A stretch of DNA of 64,000 nt, from positions 186,001 to 250,000 of the forward strand of contig NZ_JAKFZS010000006.1 in assembly GCF_021654285.1 (NCBI RefSeq), read 5' to 3'. This stretch comes from Pseudoalteromonas luteoviolacea (GTDB taxonomy: Bacteria > Pseudomonadota > Gammaproteobacteria > Enterobacterales > Alteromonadaceae). Under the pieces are notes generated by a model, which made no database searches, was not told the DNA's origin, and was given only the letters and a program-made list of their open reading frames with translations. Below are positions 17,258-25,469 of the stretch, in pieces (position 1 is the first letter of the stretch; each line of letters begins with the position of its first letter). The position numbers and the translations under genes are program-made.

Positions 17258-19864
17258 ATGTCTCATTATAAGCCAACAAGGCTTATGGGCTGGTTGTTTA
17301 CAGGGGCAATGTTGTATTTGCCCACACAGTGTGTCGGCGCGCAAGAGATTGAAAAAATATCGGTCACAGGAACGAGGCTAAAGCGTTCAATTCAATCTGA
17401 AAGCCCTATTCCCATTGCAAGTATTGATGCAAAAGTACTTTCGACAATTGGCGCGAATGACGTCAGAGATCTCATCGAAACCTTACCATTTAATGCAGGC
17501 GCGCAGAATAATTCTGATAACTTAACGCAAAACTTTACCGTCGGGACTTCAAATATCAATTTGAGAGGGCTCGGCGTCTCTTCTACCTTGGTGTTATTGA
17601 ATGGTCGGCGGCAAGTGGTATCTGCGGTTGTCACAGATCAAGGGGCTAGCTTTGTTGATACGGCATCACTTATTCCGACCTTGGCAATTCAACGGGTTGA
17701 GATTCTTAAAGACGGAGCATCAGCGATTTATGGCTCAGATGCGGTTGCGGGAGTTGTGAACTTCATTAGTCGAGATGATTTAAACGGCAGTGAAGTGCAG
17801 TATGAATATCGCAAACGGATGAGTGATGGCAGTCAAGACGAGACAAAAGTGGACTTTGTATTTGGTAGTGATACGGGTAAATCAGGGCATGTTTTGGTCG
17901 CTGCGAGTTATTTGGAGAGAAACAGTTTGGTGCTCTCAGAGGTCGATTGGGTGCAACCTGCATTTAGTAGCTTTGGCAACCCTGGGAGCTTTGTGATCCC
18001 GTCGCTTGCCAATGATGACAACCCCGATGGCCTCACCGTTGCAGATCCCAATTGCGTGCAAAATGGCGGGAGTGTGTCCGAGGGCAGCAATAGTAATTCA
18101 TTTTGTTTGTTTGATTTTGCCCCTCAAATTACGGCGGTACCCAAAGAAGACAGATTACAGCTATACATGCGCACAAAATGGGCATGGAATGATGATACAG
18201 AGCTGTGGTTTGAAGCTGGCTTTGCAGACAACGACGTATCAAGAGAGGTCTCCCCAAGTTTTCCGGTATTGAATGCCCCCAGTGTGTTAGCAAGCCATCC
18301 TAACAATATCTATAACGAAGATATCTTCTTCCGAGGTCGCCCATTCGGTGTGGGCAAACCCACGGAAATAAACTTTTATTCGCATCAAACTACCCGTGTT
18401 GCATTGGGAATTGATAGGGCCATAGGCACGGATAAATTTTGGCAAGTATCCTACGTGAATGCCAAAAATGAGGCGTTTTTAAACCCTAAGGATGTAATTT
18501 CCGATAACTTCCAGTCTGCATTGCTTGGGTATGGTGGCATTAATTGTCGGCAAGGCCTTGGTGCTGTAGCAGGCGCAGGAGAGTGCTTGTATTTTGACCC
18601 ATTCGATCCGCAAGCAAGCGCCAATGAGCAACTCCGAGGCTATATCATTGGCGACTATATTGGCAATGTGGAATCTGAGATGCAAGTTATTGAGGGCGTC
18701 ATAGCGTTTGATGAATTGTTTGAAATGGAGGCTGGTTTCGCGGCAATGGCATTGGGTATGCAATATCGAAAAGAGTCTATTCGCTCTGTGTATGATGCCT
18801 TGACCCAGCAAGATAGGTTCGCCTTTTTAATCGGTAATCAGAATGTTGAAGGCGACCGTGATGTCAAAGCGGTATTTACAGAATTGAGATTACCTATCTT
18901 TGAACAGCTAGAGCTGGGCCTTGCACTGCGCTATGAAGATTATGGCGATTTAGGCGGAGATACCACAGATCCTAAGGTGTCGATGCTTTGGCATGCCTCT
19001 TCGAATTTATCTGTGAGAGGATCATTTAGTACGTCGTTTCGCGCTCCTTCTGTGCATCAGTTAAAAGGAGTACAAACGAATTTTGCCAATATTACAGACC
19101 CCAGAGACGGGTCAACGACATTTGGTGGCAATAGAACCGTAGGCGATCCTAATTTAGTGCCAGAAACCTCTACAGCGCTGAATATCGGGGGCACCTTTAG
19201 CGTAAACCAGTTTGATTTGGATATAGACTATTGGCGTTTTTCGTTTGAAGAGGTGCTGACGCGGGAAAGCCATCAAGCCGTTGTAAACACCTTTGCAGAT
19301 GATCCTGAGCGGGTAATTCGCACATCAGCTGGCACAATTTCAATCGTCAATACCCGCTTCATTAATGCGGAAGCCATTGACACATCGGGTATAGATTTTA
19401 ATGTCATGTATCAGTGGGATACACTTTTTGGCAGATTCACGCCCCAGCTTTTGGGGTCATATATTTTGGAATATGATTTGACCGATAATGCCGGTGTGGT
19501 TAGCGATGGCCTTGGTAAACTTAATCGCAATACGGTGGGTAATCCGACCCCTAAACTTAAAGGCAGCTTTGGCATAAACTGGCTGTTTGAGGCACACAGT
19601 GCCAATGTTTTTTTTCGCCATGTTGCCAGTTACGAAAATGATGTCACCTTAGAGAAAATCAACTCGTTTAATACACTCGATCTTCAATATGAAGTCGATA
19701 TGGGTGAGTTAATAAAAGCAGGTGTAAATACAAATATTACCGTGGGTGTTGTAAATGTAACGGACAAAGCCCCGCCTTTTGTGGATATTGCAGGCAGTTA
19801 CGACCCCAGAACAGGCGATCCAAGAGGGCGCAGAGCGTATATCAAATTAAAAGTTGAGTTTTAA
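17258..19864 (+). CDS. TonB-dependent outer-membrane receptor
   Basis: 868 residues. The signal peptide ends near QCVGAQ, followed by a TonB-box-like EKISVTGTRL. A plug domain spans about 45-175 (LVLLNGRRQV, RVEILKDGASAIYGSDAVAGVVNF). A large 22-strand-type barrel follows, with SFRAPS and a final RRAYIKLKVEF. It belongs to the SusC-like or oligopeptide/oligosaccharide receptor class that has NINLRGLG. The start has an excellent Shine-Dalgarno, GGAGGTGAG. The next gene begins three bases after its stop, so the two are an operon. The substrate is not visible from sequence; a peptide or amine is plausible from the neighbours. Confidence 0.9.
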   Translation: MSHYKPTRLMGWLFTGAMLYLPTQCVGAQEIEKISVTGTRLKRSIQSESPIPIASIDAKVLSTIGANDVRDLIETLPFNAGAQNNSDNLTQNFTVGTSNINLRGLGVSSTLVLLNGRRQVVSAVVTDQGASFVDTASLIPTLAIQRVEILKDGASAIYGSDAVAGVVNFISRDDLNGSEVQYEYRKRMSDGSQDETKVDFVFGSDTGKSGHVLVAASYLERNSLVLSEVDWVQPAFSSFGNPGSFVIPSLANDDNPDGLTVADPNCVQNGGSVSEGSNSNSFCLFDFAPQITAVPKEDRLQLYMRTKWAWNDDTELWFEAGFADNDVSREVSPSFPVLNAPSVLASHPNNIYNEDIFFRGRPFGVGKPTEINFYSHQTTRVALGIDRAIGTDKFWQVSYVNAKNEAFLNPKDVISDNFQSALLGYGGINCRQGLGAVAGAGECLYFDPFDPQASANEQLRGYIIGDYIGNVESEMQVIEGVIAFDELFEMEAGFAAMALGMQYRKESIRSVYDALTQQDRFAFLIGNQNVEGDRDVKAVFTELRLPIFEQLELGLALRYEDYGDLGGDTTDPKVSMLWHASSNLSVRGSFSTSFRAPSVHQLKGVQTNFANITDPRDGSTTFGGNRTVGDPNLVPETSTALNIGGTFSVNQFDLDIDYWRFSFEEVLTRESHQAVVNTFADDPERVIRTSAGTISIVNTRFINAEAIDTSGIDFNVMYQWDTLFGRFTPQLLGSYILEYDLTDNAGVVSDGLGKLNRNTVGNPTPKLKGSFGINWLFEAHSANVFFRHVASYENDVTLEKINSFNTLDLQYEVDMGELIKAGVNTNITVGVVNVTDKAPPFVDIAGSYDPRTGDPRGRRAYIKLKVEF

Positions 19865-19867
19865 GCT

Positions 19868-20692
19868 GTGATGATGAGTTGGCGTGCGATGGCTGGGCAC
19901 TTTTTCAAAGTAAAATGTCAATGTGGCAACTTGTCAGTCTATCTCGCTGCAAGCTTATTACTGCTGTTAAGCCAGCAAGCATATGCAGCACGCGTATTGC
20001 AGTTTGTGACGTTAGAATATCCTCCCTACCAATATTTAGAAGGCAATCAGCCAAAAGGTGTTGGCATTGCCATGGTCAATGAGATATTCGAGCGCATGGA
20101 TAAGCCGATTGCAGTTAGGTTTATGCCATGGGGTAGGGCAATTAGAGAGATCCAATCGGGCCATGCAGATGGCATCTTCACAATTTACAGCTCTAAAGCG
20201 CGAAAACAAACCATGCTGTTCTCTGAGCAAGTCTTGATCAATCAATCGGTGTCTATTTTTAGTAAGCGAGATAGTAAGTTAAACCTAACTGGCACAATTG
20301 ATGAGTTGAGTGATTTAAGCGTAGGCTTGGTCAGAAATGTCAGTTATGGCTTTGAAATTGACCAAGCAATCAAACAAGGACAGATCCATAAAATCGTGGA
20401 AGCAAACTCAGGCATGCAAAGCTTTAAACTTTTACTGGCTGGCCGTGTTGACATCGTAATAAGCAATCAGTTGGGTGGGGCGGATATATTACGCCGACTT
20501 GATATTCAAAATGAAATTAAACGTCATACAGAATACGCATACGCCATACCAAGTTATTTCGCATTTCCAAAAACCAGACGCGGAGAAAAGCTGAAAAAAC
20601 GCTTTGATGACACCTTGTTGCAAATGAAAGCAGATGGCACTTATCAAGCGGTATTGCAACAGGCGCTGGATTGTACGGGGAGTGACTGTTGA
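19868..20692 (+). CDS. Periplasmic family-3 solute-binding protein
   Basis: 274 residues. A signal peptide (LAASLLLLLSQQAYA) is followed by the SBP family-3 pattern: YPPYQYLEG, GIAMVNEIFERM, MPWGRAIREIQSGHADGIF and a C-terminal helical region LKKRFDDTLLQMKADGTY. Members either feed ABC amino-acid transporters or act as sensory or orphan periplasmic binders. No ABC permease is nearby, so a binding or scavenging role coupled to the upstream receptor is the likelier reading. Translation is probably coupled to the receptor gene, whose stop is three bases upstream. Several ATG codons crowd the start, so its exact position could shift by a few residues. Confidence 0.82.
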   Translation: MMMSWRAMAGHFFKVKCQCGNLSVYLAASLLLLLSQQAYAARVLQFVTLEYPPYQYLEGNQPKGVGIAMVNEIFERMDKPIAVRFMPWGRAIREIQSGHADGIFTIYSSKARKQTMLFSEQVLINQSVSIFSKRDSKLNLTGTIDELSDLSVGLVRNVSYGFEIDQAIKQGQIHKIVEANSGMQSFKLLLAGRVDIVISNQLGGADILRRLDIQNEIKRHTEYAYAIPSYFAFPKTRRGEKLKKRFDDTLLQMKADGTYQAVLQQALDCTGSDC

Positions 20693-20756
20693 TGCAGAGT
20701 GCCGTTCTGTATTTGATTTATGGTTTCGAGGGGGATTAAATCATTTAAGTGCTATG

Positions 20757-21545
20757 CTAGGCATGCTCTTGCAATATTGCTCTTAACTTTTCTAACGGCA
20801 TTGCTGGTTTGTCCTTATGGATCATCGCATGGCAATTTGGACATAGAGGAATTAAATCACGGAGTGGGTCAACTCTATGGATACCTTGAATCGAAGCAAG
20901 ATCTGTGCGGTGATGTACATGTATGAAATCTTTACCAATACGTCCATATTTACTTTCCATGTTGATGTCGCATGCTGCACAGGTGTAACCATAATGCTCT
21001 ATGCACTTTTTCCTAGCCACTGGATTCCTTTCAATCGCAGTTGAAATAATTGAAAATCTTGCACCTTCTTTAAGAATTGTTTCTTCAGCTATTTCAGAGA
21101 ATTGGCAACCAGCAAGTGTCCAACGTATATTCTGACCAGCTTGGACAGAAGAGCTACAATCTTTCCAAAGTTTTTCTGCGGAGATATCAGTTAGCACTGC
21201 TTGTCGCTGATGCATATACCCCAAAATAGGGTTTTCTGTATTAAATACGTAAGGTCCAGTAACCTCAAAAACACACTTTCTACGACCATTTGCGTTTACA
21301 ATAACAAAATCACCTTCTTTTACGTTTTTATAAAGATTCCAGAGACTTGGACCTCCTAAGTGCGCATTATCCAAATTTCGGTAAGAGGAGTCGATCAAGT
21401 TTGTTATCTCTGATTGATTGTTTGGGGCTTTTTGCGTTAGGTTACCAATATCCGACCAACCAATAGCGATACAACCTAAATCTTTCATGAGTTCAATCGC
21501 TTCTGACGCATTTTCATGATGGGCAATTAAACGCCAAATATTCAT
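20757..21545 (-). CDS. HNH endonuclease with EVE-like N-terminal domain
   Basis: 262 residues from the ATG at 21545, which has GGAGGT seven bases upstream; an in-frame TTG further up overlaps that ribosome site and is not the start. The N-terminal ~120 residues (LGCIAIGWSDIG, VKEGDFVIVNANGRRK, FEVTGPYVF) have the layout of EVE/PUA-like readers found on restriction proteins. The C-terminal HNH fold has CAAC at 189-192, HVHH at 209-212, DLIPLCPNCHAMIH from about 230 and a second Cys pair at 235/238. Such proteins typically cut modified or foreign DNA. It is the last minus-strand gene of a cassette-like block, convergent with the solute-binding gene, and may be a defence cassette. Confidence 0.8.
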   Translation of the reverse strand: MNIWRLIAHHENASEAIELMKDLGCIAIGWSDIGNLTQKAPNNQSEITNLIDSSYRNLDNAHLGGPSLWNLYKNVKEGDFVIVNANGRRKCVFEVTGPYVFNTENPILGYMHQRQAVLTDISAEKLWKDCSSSVQAGQNIRWTLAGCQFSEIAEETILKEGARFSIISTAIERNPVARKKCIEHYGYTCAACDINMESKYGRIGKDFIHVHHRTDLASIQGIHRVDPLRDLIPLCPNCHAMIHKDKPAMPLEKLRAILQEHA

Positions 21546-21589
21546 AGTTACCTCCAAATGCCTAATAAAAAATAGGTAGATAAATAGAT

Positions 21590-21641
21590 AAATAGGACAG
21601 ACACTTTTCTTCGCAATAAGTCTGTACCTGTCCCATTTGGT
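21590..21641. repeat. REP-like inverted element, copy a
   Basis: The ends read AAATAGGACAGACAC and GTACCTGTCCCATTT, imperfect inverted repeats of AAATGGGACAGGCAC. The same element occurs at 22085-22165 and flanks the transposase gene at 24407-25399. It sits directly upstream of the HNH gene. Confidence 0.75.
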
Positions 21642-21654
21642 TTTCTTTGGTTTT

Positions 21655-21718
21655 ATAATTAGCGACTAAGGAGCGTAAACCAAGCTTTTTGCGCTCTTTC
21701 TCGACTGTGTTGTTAGTA
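21655..21718 (-). other. Degenerate attC-like site (candidate)
   Basis: On the minus strand it begins TACTAACAACAC and contains a central stem GAGCG/CGCTC, then ends in TTAGTCGC. The first half has the CTAAC core of attC sites, but the matching GTTAG half is not intact. It lies between the gene fragment at 21754-22026 and the HNH gene, where a cassette boundary is expected. Confidence 0.3.
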
Positions 21719-21753
21719 GCCTAAAGGCCAAATATCAATAACTATTTGGGTCT

Positions 21754-22026
21754 TTAATTACAAGGCTTAGTCGTTAATATGTAGTTATCATTTTCTTTTT
21801 TAACAAACGTTCCGTTATCATTGACGATATCGTAAAGCTTAATTGTGCATTGTTCTCTGCCATTAATAGTATCTACATAATACTCAGCTTCGTAATTGCT
21901 TCCTGCTAGAGGAGTAAATCCAATTTTTTTTACGCAGTATGCATAACCGTCAATACGTGTATTAGTTCCGTCAACCCAAACTCCAGCGAAATAAAAGGAA
22001 ATGGGTACACCCGCTTCAACTTTTAA
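21754..22026 (-). pseudogene. 5'-truncated fragment of an unknown gene
   Basis: A 90-codon open frame ends in TTKPCN and a stop at 21754-21756, but has a stop at 22027-22029 upstream and no ATG, GTG or TTG near its beginning. Its composition is protein-like (FYFAGVWVDGTN, DGYAYCVKKIGF, YYVDTINGREQCTIKLYDIV), with two cysteines that could pair in the periplasm. The 5' part seems to have been lost where a REP-like element (22085-22165) was inserted. No family is recognised. Confidence 0.55.
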
Positions 22027-22084
22027 TTATGTTTGCTGCTTTTCGTGAACCTCAGAGCGGTATAACAAGAGCAAATAGCAAGAG

Positions 22085-22165
22085 CAAATAGGACAGGCAC
22101 TTTTTATTTTCCGGATAACGGTCCTATAAGGGCTAACGATAAATCTGTATCTGTCCCATTTGGTT
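22085..22165. repeat. REP-like inverted element, copy b
   Basis: The ends read CAAATAGGACAGGCAC and CTGTATCTGTCCCATTTGG, inverted copies around a ~50-base centre. It lies between the EF-hand gene and the truncated fragment. Confidence 0.75.
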
Positions 22166-22185
22166 TTGAAGCTACATATTGGCAA

Positions 22186-22416
22186 CTACTCACACACTCT
22201 ATAAGCAGTTAGACCATCTTTAAACCAATAATATTCTTTACATCCTTCTTTGTATCTCACGCCCGTATCGAAGGAGTCTAAAAGCTCTAAGGCAGAAACA
22301 ATTCCAGATTTATCACGGTCGATGACCTCGAATGGCAGAGCAGATCCAAACAACCCCAATAAATACAAAATAACTAGCAATAAAAAAGGCGCAGATATAT
22401 GCACGTTTTTTTTCAT
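22186..22416 (-). CDS. Small membrane-anchored or exported EF-hand protein
   Basis: 76 residues from the ATG at 22416. The first 30 residues form a hydrophobic signal or anchor (APFLLLVILYLLGLFGSALP). A canonical EF-hand loop, DRDKSGIVSALE, follows with Asp, Asp, Ser and Glu at the calcium-ligand positions 1, 3, 5 and 12. The rest has two cysteines (KEGCKEYYWF and YRVCE) that could form a disulphide. The start is the first Met after the attC-like site, consistent with a cassette gene having little 5' untranslated sequence. Function unknown. Confidence 0.65.
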   Translation of the reverse strand: MKKNVHISAPFLLLVILYLLGLFGSALPFEVIDRDKSGIVSALELLDSFDTGVRYKEGCKEYYWFKDGLTAYRVCE

Positions 22417-22424
22417 TTCGGGAA

Positions 22425-22523
22425 CCCTAACGCCGTAAATAAACGTCAAAAATTAGTTGGCTAAAATATTAAGCGAAGCTGAGCTAAACATTAGCACTCT
22501 TGCGCTTAAATAGCTTGTTAGTA
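22425..22523 (-). other. attC-like recombination site
   Basis: Read on the minus strand, it begins TACTAACAAGC just after a stop codon and ends CGGCGTTAGGG just before the next start. The CTAAC and GTTAG cores are complementary. Between them are an imperfect stem and a small inner hairpin, GCTAA-TGT-TTAGC. Its last ~38 bases (GCCAACTAA...GACGTTTATTTACGGCG) match those of the site at 24026-24064. Confidence 0.7.
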
Positions 22524-22526
22524 ATA

Positions 22527-22898
22527 CTACTCAAAGATTGCCACCAATAAAATTAAAACAGAAAAAATACTAATAGAAACAAGCTTTTTGGTTTTATAGT
22601 GTTTCACTTTTTTAGTTTCAATTGGCTCTAACGGTATGCAGTAAAGAGAGTAAATTGGAAACATTGTGGTGAAAGCAAACCAGATAACCAAATATAAAAT
22701 AGTCTGAGTAAATATCGATAACGCACCAAAAACAACGAAGCCAAGAAAAACTATTTGCCGATAAGAGTCATTAACGCCTTTAGCATCAATAGAGTGTTTT
22801 CCGCAGTTTGAACATGTCGCAGGACTACCTTCAAAAGATAGAAACTTTGAAAAATGACTTACGCTTTTATGATTACAGTGTGGACAATTAAAGGCCAT
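22527..22898 (-). CDS. Zinc-ribbon membrane protein of unknown function
   Basis: 123 residues from the ATG at 22898, chosen because the preceding sequence AAGGGAAGT is a good ribosome site and the protein then begins directly with a zinc ribbon: CPHC (5-8) and CSNCGK (about 28-33). Two long hydrophobic segments follow (IVFLGFVVFGALSIF and LVIWFAFTTMF), then a basic loop and a third hydrophobic C-terminal segment, ISIFSVLILLVAIF. The order zinc ribbon then transmembrane is common in small orphan proteins and does not specify function. It is followed within four bases by an attC-like site. Confidence 0.65.
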   Translation of the reverse strand: MAFNCPHCNHKSVSHFSKFLSFEGSPATCSNCGKHSIDAKGVNDSYRQIVFLGFVVFGALSIFTQTILYLVIWFAFTTMFPIYSLYCIPLEPIETKKVKHYKTKKLVSISIFSVLILLVAIFE

Positions 22899-23032
22899 AC
22901 TTCCCTTGTATTGCAAACGCCCTGCCAATAATTAAGCCAATAGCTGGCGGGCGACTAGCGCAGCAATTAGCATGACAGCCTTGGTGAGAACATTTGTGAT
23001 TGTCTCGTCGGGCAATCTGTTGTGTGGTTTTG

Positions 23033-23488
23033 TTAGAAGTGTTCCCGTCGATACTCTCGGTTCGGATCATGAGGCCTTATGTTACAGCCTAATGTTGCAC
23101 TATATCTTTTACCAAGATCACTTGTTAGCTCGACAACACATAGAAATGGTTTTCCTAGAGCTGAGCCAAACCAGTGATATTTACTTTGATACTCAACATC
23201 AAACATGAAAACTACAACAGCCTCCTCTAAGTAATCAAACCTGGCGCCATTACTAGCTGCAATTTTTACCATAAGGTCAAGATATGCCGCACTCAACTCC
23301 GAAAATCTATGTGTCTGAGGTCGAACTTCTTGTCGCAAAACATCAATAACGACTTCGTTTACACCTTGCTCTAAAGCAAAGGAGTAAAGTTGCCCTATTG
23401 CCCAGTACCCAAGCAGATCGTTGTTCCGGCTAATACAAAACTGAGCGAGGTTGTAAGCGATACCTTTGAAATGTTTACGACTGGACAT
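23033..23488 (-). CDS. Unknown cassette protein
   Basis: 151 residues from the ATG at 23488 (MSSRKHFKGIAYN). An open frame continues 32 codons further, but that stretch is the attC-like site and the end of the preceding gene, so the downstream start is preferred. The protein is soluble, with helical N-terminal two-thirds (LEQGVNEVVIDVLRQEV, LSAAYLDLMVKIAASNG) and a C-terminal basic tail. No motif recognised. The stop is followed by TAACAAAACC, a possible half attC. Confidence 0.55.
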   Translation of the reverse strand: MSSRKHFKGIAYNLAQFCISRNNDLLGYWAIGQLYSFALEQGVNEVVIDVLRQEVRPQTHRFSELSAAYLDLMVKIAASNGARFDYLEEAVVVFMFDVEYQSKYHWFGSALGKPFLCVVELTSDLGKRYSATLGCNIRPHDPNREYRREHF

Positions 23489-23502
23489 AGAGTTTTCCGT
23501 AG

Positions 23503-23552
23503 CTGCTAACGCTGAGCACAAACGGAGGTCGGCTTTATACGTTTTGTTAGGC
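23503..23552 (-). other. Short attC-like recombination site
   Basis: On the minus strand the site starts GCCTAACAAAACGTATAA and ends GCTCAGCGTTAGC. The 7-mer GCCTAAC fits the R'' consensus RYYYAAC, and GTTAG gives the opposite core. ACAAA-ACG pairs with CGTTTGT apart from one extra A, giving the kind of extrahelical base typical of attC. About 50 bases is at the short end of the known size range. The beginning overlaps the stop codon of the 23547-24017 gene. Confidence 0.65.
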
Positions 23553-24017
23553 ATTTTGTTCAAATTCCACGGAAGTATAACCAAGTAAAGATGATGAAAA
23601 TGATACTTCAGATAGGTTTAAATCAGGTTCTGAATTTAGAGCTTTGTTCAATGCGACTACTTCTGCAGAGTGGGAAATGAGCATTTCTACGACTCTTTGA
23701 CTGAATATATCAGTGTATCCGTTTCGAAATATATCGAGCGCAATACCCAATGCAGTAGTAAAGATATGACTATCTGAAACCTTAACCTTTTCTCCTGTAT
23801 CCGTGAGATCAAATTCTGATGGGAATTTCTGTACTCCCATTGTCTTAAGTAGTCCCCAGCCAAATGCCATTGGAACTAAATCTGCATATAATGCAGCAGC
23901 TATATTAGAGAATCCTTCCTTAACTAGGAAAGCAATTGCATTTTCTTTATCTCCACTGGCGAGTATGTAAGCTCGTGTGGTTTCTAAAAGATATTTTTCT
24001 GCTTGTGAATGGTCCAT
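23547..24017 (-). CDS. Unknown soluble cassette protein
   Basis: 156 residues, mostly alpha-helical by eye, beginning MDHSQAEKYLLETTRAYILA. The middle contains FSNIAAALYADLVPMAFGWG and a helical DSHIFTTALGIALDIF. No signal peptide and no recognised motif. The ATG lies nine bases after the GTTAGG core of an attC-like half-site, and the stop codon is part of the following attC-like site. Such tight packing is typical of integron cassettes. Confidence 0.6.
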   Translation of the reverse strand: MDHSQAEKYLLETTRAYILASGDKENAIAFLVKEGFSNIAAALYADLVPMAFGWGLLKTMGVQKFPSEFDLTDTGEKVKVSDSHIFTTALGIALDIFRNGYTDIFSQRVVEMLISHSAEVVALNKALNSEPDLNLSEVSFSSSLLGYTSVEFEQNA

Positions 24018-24025
24018 TATTTATA

Positions 24026-24064
24026 CCTAACGCCGTAAATAAACGGCAAAGTTTAGTTGGCTAT
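24026..24064 (-). other. attC-like site, right half only
   Basis: On the minus strand it ends TGCCGTTTATTTACGGCG then TTAGG, nearly identical to the corresponding half of the site at 22425-22523 (shared GCCAACTAA and CGTTTATTTACGGCGTTAGG). The opposite half cannot be identified in the ~100 bases upstream, which run into the repeat array at 24153. It may have been displaced by the transposase element. Confidence 0.6.
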
Positions 24065-24152
24065 AATTTGAGAAGCAAAAAAAAGCTAACTAATTTTTGT
24101 CCGTATCTTTTAGTTTGCTTAGTTTACTAGCTTTAAACTAATACATTTTATT

Positions 24153-24236
24153 TAAATGGGTTTTGAAAAACAAATGGGACAGAAAAACAAATGGGACAGA
24201 AAAACAAATGGGACAGAAAAACAAATGGGACAGGCA
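24153..24236 (+). repeat. Tandem 17-bp repeat array ending a REP-like element
   Basis: Four copies of CAAATGGGACAG start at 24171, 24188, 24205 and 24222, exactly 17 bases apart, with AAAAA spacers. A degenerate unit (AAATGGGTTTTGAAAAA) precedes them, and the last copy continues into GGCA as in the stand-alone elements. The rest of the 24065-24406 gap is AT-rich with no gene seen. Confidence 0.85.
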
Positions 24237-24406
24237 TTTTTTAAAAAGTTAGAATTGAACAGCAAAATGTATTCCAAGGCTAAGGTATTTCTTAGTAGCG
24301 AGGTTAAAATCCGCCTTATGGTAGAAATAAATATAATTTAGGAATATATTAATTTTATTAAACAAGAAGAGCCTAGATTGATAAGCAAGGCTAAATCTAC
24401 TTTTTA

Positions 24407-25399
24407 CTAACCAACTCCTTTATACCAATTTACATCATTTTTAGCGGCATGTGCTCTTAACACAGTTTGTGAACCCGCAAAGTTACCATAGTGATTTCCA
24501 AAATTTTGCACCCTATCCAGCCACGTCGCTTCTTCGATGTTCAGTGATACTAAAATATTGGGCATACTTTTTGGTATGTAACCCCTTTTTTTGGGATGAA
24601 CATGCCGGCCCGTCCAGTCAACTAGCTCAAGGTAGTCAATTAATGAGAAAGGCATTGTGTTTTCATACTCCCTCGCACCAAACGGTGTTAGTGATTTAGG
24701 TTGTTTAGTTTGGCGCTTGGCTTTATTTGGATTTGATTTCTTTGCGTTTGATTTGGTGTTTTTAAAGTGCTTTATGCGCTCTTGAATCGATGTGAAATCA
24801 CTATCCTCTAGATTATTTGCCATGTTGGATCGAATTGGATTTAAGTCCACATAGGCCATACAACTGAGTAATGCCGTCTCATCTAACAAGGCTTGTGATT
24901 TATATCGCCCTTCCCAGTATTTACCCGTGCAGTTATCTTCCTTATTTGCTTCCTTTGCGATGAACTCATTAAGATTTTTCATGAACCAACTAATGTCAAA
25001 CAGCCTAGCTCGCCACTTTTCAACTAACTCAGATACAAGCAGTTGCTCTGCCTCACTAAGAGTATCACCGTTTCGCTGTTTATCAGTGATGGGACTACCC
25101 TTGTACAACTTATACCATCTAGATATTACCTCGTTATCTGACCAACTAAGTGCTTGCTGTCTATTCACTTTAACAACCAAATGATAGTGATTACTCATAA
25201 TGGCATAAGCCGCTATTTCAATCGCAAACACACTGCTTAGCAGTTTTACTCTCTAGACTAACCAAGTCCGTCTATGGTCAAAGTTTTTGCCAGTGTACTT
25301 ATCGTCTCCGCACAAAAAAGCACGGCGTACACACCGTGCTATTAAGTGATAATAAGGCGTCGACGACAAATCTATCAGTGCTTTCCTTGCTCTTGTCAT
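24407..25399 (-). pseudogene. REP-associated (IS200-like, Y1) transposase interrupted by an amber codon
   Basis: From the ATG at 25399 the frame reads [20 protein letters not shown], then [11 protein letters not shown], as in the N-terminus of this family. It then meets a TAG at 25253-25255 (codon 49) in the context WLV-stop-RVKLLSSVFAI, where relatives have Glu or a similar residue. It continues in the same frame without any shift through the HUH motif MSNHYHLVV to a stop at 24407. A single base change would explain the stop. The downstream part could only be made from an internal GTG. These Y1 enzymes nick REP-type hairpins and spread them. AAATGGGACAG-type repeats flank the gene and occur at two nearby sites. 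Confidence 0.85.
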
Positions 25400-25469
25400 T
25401 CCTATTTAACTCAATTTTAAACTGGATGTTTAAACAGTAGTTAAATAGCTCGATTTAAGCAATAAATTT

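Noticed and set aside
22929..23032. attC site between the 151- and 123-residue cassette genes
   Set aside because: The first half (TTCTAACAAAACC) fits, but the second half reads GGGCGTTTGC without GTTAG. Expected from position but not supported enough to call.
23489..23584. Longer N-terminus for the 151-residue cassette protein
   Set aside because: These 32 codons coincide with the attC-like site and the preceding gene's end.
24153..24236. CRISPR-like short tandem repeats
   Set aside because: The repeat period is 17 bases with constant A5 spacers, and no cas genes are present. The motif is the REP element tip.
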